From Liolophura sinensis (taxonomy: Eukaryota; Mollusca; Polyplacophora; Chitonida; Chitonidae), in contig NW_027018414.1 in NCBI RefSeq assembly GCF_032854445.1, positions 1-29,412 on the forward strand: DNA of 29,412 nucleotides, given 5' to 3'. The notes beneath the pieces are model-generated. The model was not told the origin of the DNA. It worked only from the letters and a program-made list of their open reading frames with translations, and made no database searches. The translations under genes and the position numbers were made by a program. Shown one piece after another: positions 23,030 through 29,412 of the stretch (its first letter is position 1; every line of letters starts with the position of its first letter).

Positions 23030-23580
23030 ACCAGTCGCGATTGTACATAGTACATGTAGCCGATTTCAATTAGCAAAAGGACCAGGCAAATATCCAAAAG
23101 TGGAAAAAATGTTCCAATGCTGCTGGTAAGAGGCAAATCCGACGTTTTTTTGTGACGAGAAATCGAATGGTGCAAACCGCGTTGCTTTCCGACCAATACT
23201 TTTGGCTGTAGCCACAATTGAATCATCATTTATGTCAAAATCACGTGCCCAGCAACGGCTCTTACTCCATGGAAACCAAGGAAATTTGCAATTTTTCAAC
23301 AGCTGGAGATGCCTGACCCAATTGCGCATCTTTTGGCACCTTATTGATGTGGGTCAGTGTTCAATTGTACTTTTTACAGCAGACTGTATCAAGTACCTTG
23401 TGTTTTTTATATAAAAATGGTGGTGGGTTTTTCTACATGTAGATAAAGACATTGAGTTTATCTTCGACTTAGAAGTAAGACATTTGCTGGGTGAGCTAAA
23501 TGGGCTTGGCCCAAAGATTTGACATCTTCTGGGCTACCGAAGGGCACATAACTTATAATCAAAAGTTGAATATAGTAATG
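23030..23580. repeat. Monomer M43, class m
   Basis: 551 bp. T r62, T r157, T r373, C r464. Private GGCAAATCC and GGTGGTGGG. Confidence 0.95.
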
Positions 23581-24127
23581 ACCAGTCGCGATTGTACATA
23601 GTATATGTAGCCGATTTCAATTAGCAAAAGGACCAGGCAAAAATCCAAAAGTGGAAAAAATGTTCCAATGCTGCTGGTAAGAGGCTAATCTGACGTATTT
23701 TGTGACGAGAAATCGAATGGTGCAAACCGCGTTGCTCTCCGACCAATACTTTTGGCTGTAGCCACAATTGAATCATCATTTATGTCAAAATCACGTGCCC
23801 AGCAACGGCTCTTACTCCATGGAAACCAAGGAAATTTGCAATTTTTCAACACCTGGAGATGCCTGACCCAATTGCGCATCTTTTGGCACCTTATTGATGT
23901 GGGTCAGTGTTCAATTGTACTTTTTACAGCAGACTGTATCAAGTACCTTGTGGTTTTTATATAAAAATGGTGTGGTTTTTCTAATGTAGATAAAGAGATT
24001 AAGTTTTATCTTCGACTTAGAAGTAAGACATTTGCTGGGTGAGTTAAATGGGCTTGGCCCAAAGATTTGACATCTTCTGGGCTACCGAAGGCACATAACT
24101 TATAATCAAAAGTTGAATATAGTAATG
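23581..24127. repeat. Monomer M44, class k
   Basis: 547 bp. T r24, T r111, C r272. Private CTAATGTAG removes a base from the 12-bp palindrome. Confidence 0.95.
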
Positions 24128-24672
24128 ACAGTCGCGATTGTACATAGTACATGTAGCCGATTTCAATTAGCAAAAGGACCAGGCAAAAATCCAAAAGTGG
24201 AAAAAATGTTCCAATGCTGCTGGTAAGAGGCTAATCTGACGTATTTTGTGACGAGAAATCGAATGGTGCAAACCTCGTGCTCTCCGACCAATACTTTTGG
24301 CTGTAGCCACAATTGAATCATCATTTATGTCAAAATCACGTGCCCAGCAACGGCTCTTACTCCATGGAAACCAAGGAAATTTGCAATTTTTCAACAGCTG
24401 GAGATGCCTGACCCAATTGCGCATCTTTTGGCACCTTATTGATGTGGGTCAGTGTTCAATTGTACTTTTTACAGCAGACTGTATCAAGTACCTTGTGGTT
24501 TTTATATAAAAATGGTGTGGTTTTTCTACATGTAGATAAAGAGATTAAGTTTATCTTCGACTTAGAAGTAAGACATTTGCTGGGTGAGTTAAATGGGCTT
24601 GGCCAAAGATTTGACATCTTCTGGGCTACCGAAGGGCACATAACTTATAATCAAAAGATGAATATAGTAATG
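24128..24672. repeat. Monomer M45, class i
   Basis: 545 bp. Starts ACAGTCGCG (one C lost). T r111, G r272, A r534. Private CCTCGTGCTC near 24273. Confidence 0.95.
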
Positions 24673-25224
24673 ACCAGTCGCGATTGTACATAGTACATGT
24701 AGCCGATTTCAATAGCAAAAGGACCAGGCAAATATCCAAAAGTGGAAAAAATGTTCCAATGCTGCTGGTAAGAGGCTAATCCGACGTATCTTTGTGACGA
24801 GAAATCGAATGGTGCAAACCGCGTTGCTCTCCGAGCAATACTTTTGGCTGTAGCCACAATTGAATCATCAATTATGTCAAAATCACGTGCCCAGCAACGG
24901 CTCTTACTCCCATGGAAACCAAGGAAATTTGCAATTTTTCAACAGCTGGAGATGCCTGACCCAATTGCGCATCTTTTGGCACCTTATTGATGTGGGTCAG
25001 TGTTCAATTGTACTTTTTACAGCAGACTGTATCAAGTACCTTGTGGTTTTTATATAAAAATGGTTGTGGGTTTTTTCTACATGTAGATAAAGACATTGAG
25101 TTTATCTTCGACTTAGAAGTAAGACATTTGCTGGGTGAGTTAAATGGGCTTGGCCCAAAGATTTGACATCTTCTGGGCTACCGAAGGGCACATAACTTAT
25201 AATCAAAAGATGAATATAGTAATG
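24673..25224. repeat. Monomer M46, class j
   Basis: 552 bp. T r62, G r163, A r199, C/G at r418/422, A r534. Private insertions in G and T runs near 25065. Confidence 0.95.
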
Positions 25225-25774
25225 ACCAGTCGCGATGGTACATAGTACATGTAGCCGATTTCAATTAGCAAAAGGACCAGGCAAAAATCCAAAAGTAAAA
25301 AAAATGCTCAATCCTGCTGGTAAGAGGCTAATCCGACGTATTTTGTGACGAGAAATCGAATGGTGCAAACCACGCTGCTCTCCGACCAATACTTTTGGCT
25401 GTAGCCACAATTGAATCATCATTTATGTCAAAATCACGTGCCCAGCAACGGCTCTTACTCCATGGAAACCAAGGAAATTTGCAATTTTTCAACAGCTGGA
25501 GATGCCTGACCCAATTGCGCATCTTTTGGCACCTTATTGATGTGGGTCAGTGTTCAATTGTACTTTTTACAGCAGGACTGTATCAAGTACCTTGTGGTTT
25601 TTATATAAAAATGGTGTGGTTTTTCTACATGTAGATAAAGAGATTAAGTTTATCTTCGACTTAGAAGTAAGACATTTGCTGGGTGAGTTAAATGGGCTTG
25701 GCCCAAAGAATTTGACATCTTCTGGGCTACCGAAGGGCACATAACTTATAATCAAAAGTTGAATATAGTAAATG
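25225..25774. repeat. Monomer M47, class g'
   Basis: 550 bp. G r13, r73-91 block (partly altered to AATCCTG), A r149. Confidence 0.95.
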
Positions 25775-26321
25775 ACCAGTCGCGATTGTACATAGTACAT
25801 GTAGCCGATTTCAATTAGCAACAGGACCAGGCAAAAATCCAAAAGTGGAAAAAATGTTCCAATGCTGCTGGTAAGAGGCTAATCCGACGTATTTTGTGAC
25901 GAGAAATCGAATGGTGCAAACCGCGTTGCTCTCCGACCAATACTTTTGGCTGTAGCCACAATTGAATGATCATTTATGTCAAAATCACGTGCCCAGCAAC
26001 GGCTCTTACTCCATGGAAACCAAGGAAATTTGCAATTTTTCAACAGCTGGAGATGCCTGACCCAATTGCGCATCTTTTGGCATCTTATTGATGTGGGTCA
26101 GTGTTCAATTGTACTTTTTACAGCAGACTGTATCAAGTACCTTGTGGTTTTTATATAAAAATGGTGTGGTTTTTCTACATGTAGATAAAGAGATTAAGTT
26201 TATCTTCGACTTAGAAGTAAGACATTTGCTGGGTGAGTTAAATGGCTTGGCCCAAAGATTTGACATCTTCTGGGCTACCGAAGGGCACATAACTTATAAT
26301 CAAAAGATGAATATAGTAATG
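25775..26321. repeat. Monomer M48, class t
   Basis: 547 bp. G r194, A r534. Private CAACAGG and GGCATCTTA. Confidence 0.95.
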
Positions 26322-26867
26322 ACCAGTCGCGATTGTACATAGTACATGTAGCGATTTCAATTAGCAAAAGGACCAGGCAAATATCCAAAGTGGAAAAAAT
26401 GTTCCAATGCTGCTGGTAAGAGGCTAATCCGACGTATTTTGTGACGAGAAATCGAATGGTGCAAACCGCGTTGCTTTCCGACCAATACTTTTGGCTGTAG
26501 CCACAATTGAATCATCATTTATGTCAAAATCACGTGCCCAGCAACGGCTCTTACTCCATGGAAACCAAGGAAATTTGCAATTTTTCAACAGCTGGAGATG
26601 CCTGACCCAATTGCGCATCTTTTGGCACCTTATTGATGTGGGTCAGTGTTCAATTGTACTTTTTACAGCAGACTGTATCAAGTACCTTGTGTTTTTTATA
26701 TAAAAATGGTGTGGTTTTTCTACATGTAGATAAAGACATTCAGATTATCTTCGACTTAGAAGTAAGACATTTGCTGGGTGAGCTAAATGGGCTTGGCCCA
26801 AAGATTTGACATCTTCTGGGCTACCGAAGGGCACATAACTTATAATCAAAAGTTGAATATAGTAATG
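26322..26867. repeat. Monomer M49, class m
   Basis: 546 bp. T r62, T r157, T r373, C r464. Private ACATTCAGATTA near 26737. Confidence 0.95.
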
Positions 26868-27416
26868 ACCAGTCGCGATTGTACATAGTATATGTAGCCG
26901 ATTTCAATTAGCAAAAGGACCAGGCAAAAATCCAAAAGTGGAAAAAATGTTCCAATGCTGCTGGTAAGAGGCTAATCCGACGTATTTTGTGACGAGAAAT
27001 CGAATGGTGCAAACCGCGTTGCTCTCCGACAATACTTTTGGCTGGTAGCCACAATTGAATCATCATTTATGTCAAAATCACGTGCCCAGCAACGGCTCTT
27101 ACTCCATGGAAACCAAGGAAATTTGCAATTTTTCAACACCTGGAGATGCCTGACCCAATTGCGCATCTTTTGGCACCTTATTGATGTGGGTCAGTGTTCA
27201 ATTGTACTTTTTACAGCAGACTGTATGAAGTACCTTGTGGTTTTTATATAAAAATGGTGTGGTTTTTCTACATGTAGATAAAGAGATTAAGTTTATCTTC
27301 GACTTAGAAGTAAGACATTTGCTGGGTGAGTTAAAATGGGCTTGGCCCAAAGATTTGACATCTTCTGGGCTACCGAAGGGCACATAACTTATAATCAAAA
27401 GTTTAATATAGTAATG
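26868..27416. repeat. Monomer M50, class k
   Basis: 549 bp. T r24, C r272, G r360. Private GTTTAAT near the end. Confidence 0.95.
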
Positions 27417-27966
27417 ACCAGTCGCGATTGTACATAGTACATGTAGCCGATTTCAATTAGCAAAAGGACCAGGCAAAAATCCAAAAGTGGAAAAAATGTT
27501 CCAATGCTGCTGGTAAGAGGCTAATCCGACGTATTTTGTGACGAGAAATCGAATGGTGCAAACCGCGTTGCTCTCCGACCAATACTTTTGGCTGTAGCCA
27601 CAATTGAATCATCATTTTATGTCAAAATCACGTGCCCAGCAACGGCTCTTACTCCATGGAAACCAAGGAAATTTGCAATTTTTCAACAGCTGGAGATGCC
27701 TGACCCAATTGCGCATCTTTTGGCACCTTATTGATGTGGGTCAGTGTTCAATTGTACTTTTTACAGCAGACTGTATCAAGTACCTTGTGGTTTTTATATA
27801 AAAATGGTGTGGTTTTTTCTACATGTAGATAAAGAGATTAAGTTTATCTTCGACTTAGAAGTAAGACATTTGCTGGGTGAGTTAAATGGGCTTGGCCCAA
27901 AGATTTGACATCTTCTGGGCTACCGAAGGGCACATAACTTATAATCAAAAGTTGAATATAGTAATG
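27417..27966. repeat. Monomer M51, class u
   Basis: 550 bp. Near-consensus with two extra T in T runs. Sits between k and t, in the slot held by class i after M44. Confidence 0.95.
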
Positions 27967-28512
27967 ACCAGTCGCGATTGTACATAGTACATGTAGCCGA
28001 TTTCAATTAGCAAAAGGACCAGGCAAAAATCCAAAAGTGGAAAAAATGTTCCAATGCTGCTGGAAAGAGGCTAATCTGACGTATTTTGTGACGAGAAATC
28101 GAATGGTGCAAACCGCGTTGCTCTCCGACCAATACTTTTGGCTGTAGCCACAATTGAATGATCATTTATGTCAAAATCACGTGCCCAGCAACGGCTCTTA
28201 CTCCATGGAAACCAAGGAAATTTGCAATTTTTCAACACCTGGAGATGCCTGACCCAATTGCGCATCTTTTGGCACCTATTGATGTGGGTCAGGTGTTCAA
28301 TTGTACTTTTTACAGCAGACTGTATCAAGTACCTTGTGGTTTTTATATAAAATGGTGTGGTTTTTCTACATGTAGATAAAGAGATTAAGTTTATCTTCGA
28401 CTTAGAAGTAAGACATTTGCTGGGTGAGTTAAATGGGCTTGGCCCAAAGATTTGACATCTTCTGGGCTACGAAGGGCACATAACTTATAATCAAAAGATG
28501 AATATAGTAATG
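27967..28512. repeat. Monomer M52, class t
   Basis: 546 bp. G r194, T r111, C r272, CTGGAAAGAGG as in M42, A r534. Confidence 0.95.
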
Positions 28513-29059
28513 ACCAGTCGCGATTGTACATAGTACATGTAGCCGATTTCAATTAGCAAAAGGACCAGGCAAATATCCAAAAGTGGAAAAAATGTTCCAA
28601 TGCTGCTGGTAAGAGGCTAATCCGACGTATTTGTGACGAGAAATCGAATGGTGCCAAACCGCGTTGCTTTCCGACCAATACTTTTGGCTGTAGCCACAAT
28701 TGAATCATCATTTATGTCAAAATCACGTGCCCAGCAACGGCTCTTACTCCATGGAAACCAAGGAAATTTGCAATTTTTCAACAGCTGGAGATGCCTGACC
28801 CAATTGCGCATCTTTTGGCACCTTATTGATGTGGGTCAGTGTTCAATTGTACTTTTTACAGCAGACTGTATCAAGTACCTTGTGTTTTTTATATAAAAAT
28901 GGTGTGGTTTTTCTACATGTAGATAAAGACATTGAGTTTATCTTCGACTTAGAAGTAAGACATTTGCTGGGTGAGCTAAATGGGCTTGGCCCAAAGATTT
29001 GACATCTTCTGGGCTACCGAAGGGCACATAACTTATAATCAAAAGTTGAATATAGTAAG
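28513..29059. repeat. Monomer M53, class m
   Basis: 547 bp. T r62, T r157, T r373, C r464. Confidence 0.95.
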
Positions 29060-29412
29060 ACCAGTCGCGATTGTACATAGTATATGTAGCCGATTTCAAT
29101 TAGCAAAAGGACCAGGCAAAAATCCAAAAGTGGAAAAAATGTTCCAATGCTGCTGGTAAGAGGCTAATCTGACGTATTTTGTGACGAGAATCGAATGGTG
29201 CAAACCGCGTTGCTCTCCGACCAATACTTTTGGCTGTAGCCACAATTGAATCATCATTATGTCAAAATCACGTGCCCAGCAACGGCTCTTACTCCATGGA
29301 AACCAAGGAAATTTGCAATTTTCAACACCTGGAGATGCCTGACCCAATTGCGCATCTTTTGGCACCTTATTGATGTGGGTCAGTGTTCAATTGTACTTTT
29401 TACAGCAGACTG
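29060..29412. repeat. Monomer M54, class k, cut by the window edge
   Basis: First 353 bp only. T r24, T r111, C r272. Private one-base losses at GAGAATCG and CATCATTATG. Confidence 0.95.

Larger units (their letters stand above)
1..29412. repeat. Satellite DNA array, 548-bp monomer, 53.6 copies
   Basis: The ten-base phrase ACCAGTCGCG (one copy has lost a C) recurs every 544-554 bp, with 548 the modal spacing, from the first base to the last. Every stretch between occurrences aligns end to end with its neighbours and all copies point the same way. Copies differ mostly by a few dozen recurrent substitutions, so they have been homogenised together, as expected for satellite DNA evolving by unequal exchange and conversion. 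Both window edges lie inside the repeat. No gene interrupts it. The monomer is not a multiple of three, so no reading frame can run through the array. I do not recognise the family. A centromeric, pericentromeric or subtelomeric location is possible but not shown. Confidence 0.98.
21934..29412. repeat. Six- and four-monomer higher-order repeats sharing a t-m-k core
   Basis: Classes run g' t m k i j, then g' t m k u, then t m k. M41-M44 match M47-M50 at spacings of 3287-3292 bp (six monomers). M48-M50 match M52-M54 at 2191-2192 bp (four monomers). The m copies (M43, M49, M53) share T at r157 and C at r464, seen nowhere else in the window. The k copies (M44, M50, M54) share T at r24 with C at r272. 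Confidence 0.75.

Noticed and set aside
1-29412. CRISPR array
   Set aside because: The unit is 548 bp with no short direct repeat alternating with unique spacers, and there are no cas genes.
1-29412. rDNA, tRNA or snRNA tandem array
   Set aside because: I see no rRNA core, tRNA cloverleaf or B-box, or snRNA Sm-site arrangement in the monomer. rDNA-spacer subrepeats cannot be excluded without flanks.
1-29412. Transposable element or Helitron carrying internal tandem repeats
   Set aside because: No terminal repeats, target-site duplications, transposase or RepHel coding, or element ends are visible; both window borders lie inside the array.

Overview
This window is one uninterrupted tandem array of a satellite DNA. 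It holds 53 complete monomers plus a 353-bp partial one. All are in the same orientation, with a mean length of 548.3 bp (29,059 bp over 53 copies). No non-repeat base is visible at either end, so the array continues past both borders. I find no supportable protein gene, RNA gene, CRISPR or recognisable transposon. The short open frames that recur on both strands are by-products of the repeat. Long, highly homogenised arrays of a roughly 550-bp, 40% GC monomer point to eukaryotic nuclear heterochromatin. The self-complementary TACATGTA and CTACATGTAG words and a phrase like 'AAGGGCACATAACTTATAATC' recall marine invertebrate (mollusc-like) repeats, but that is a low-confidence impression and I do not recognise the family.

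Convention: the monomer starts at ACCAGTCGCG. Relative positions (r1-r548) refer to copy M20 (10424-10971), a 548-bp copy with 117 G and 101 C (39.8% GC). Copies fall into classes by shared substitutions. a = A at r345. b = A at r90 and r135, G at r194, T at r238. c = A at r258 with G at r286. f = T at r24, C at r42, C at r258. g = G at r13 plus a five-base block at r73-91; g' = g with A at r149. h = G at r237. i = T at r111, G at r272, A at r534. j = T at r62, G at r163, A at r199. k = T at r24 and C at r272. l = T at r45 plus a run of ten T near r337-346. m = T at r62, T at r157, C at r464. t = G at r194 without the other b sites. u = none of these.

Layout by class, M1 to M54: a b c u u f g h / a b c h a f g h / a b c / i j j g' t j g k j c l g c l g j t u u c i g' t m k i j g' t m k u t m k. 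Thus 1-10423 is an eight-monomer higher-order repeat (about 4.39 kb) in which positions 4-5 of the second unit are replaced by h-a. About 10.4-21.9 kb is a mixed zone that holds a very recent 1,643-bp-period duplication. From 21.9 kb to the end, six- and four-monomer periods share the core t-m-k.

Two layers should be kept apart. Shared substitutions trace real unequal exchange and gene conversion. Private single-base indels are dense in 1 to about 9100 and from about 21550 to the end, but nearly absent between them, which looks like a change in sequence quality rather than biology.
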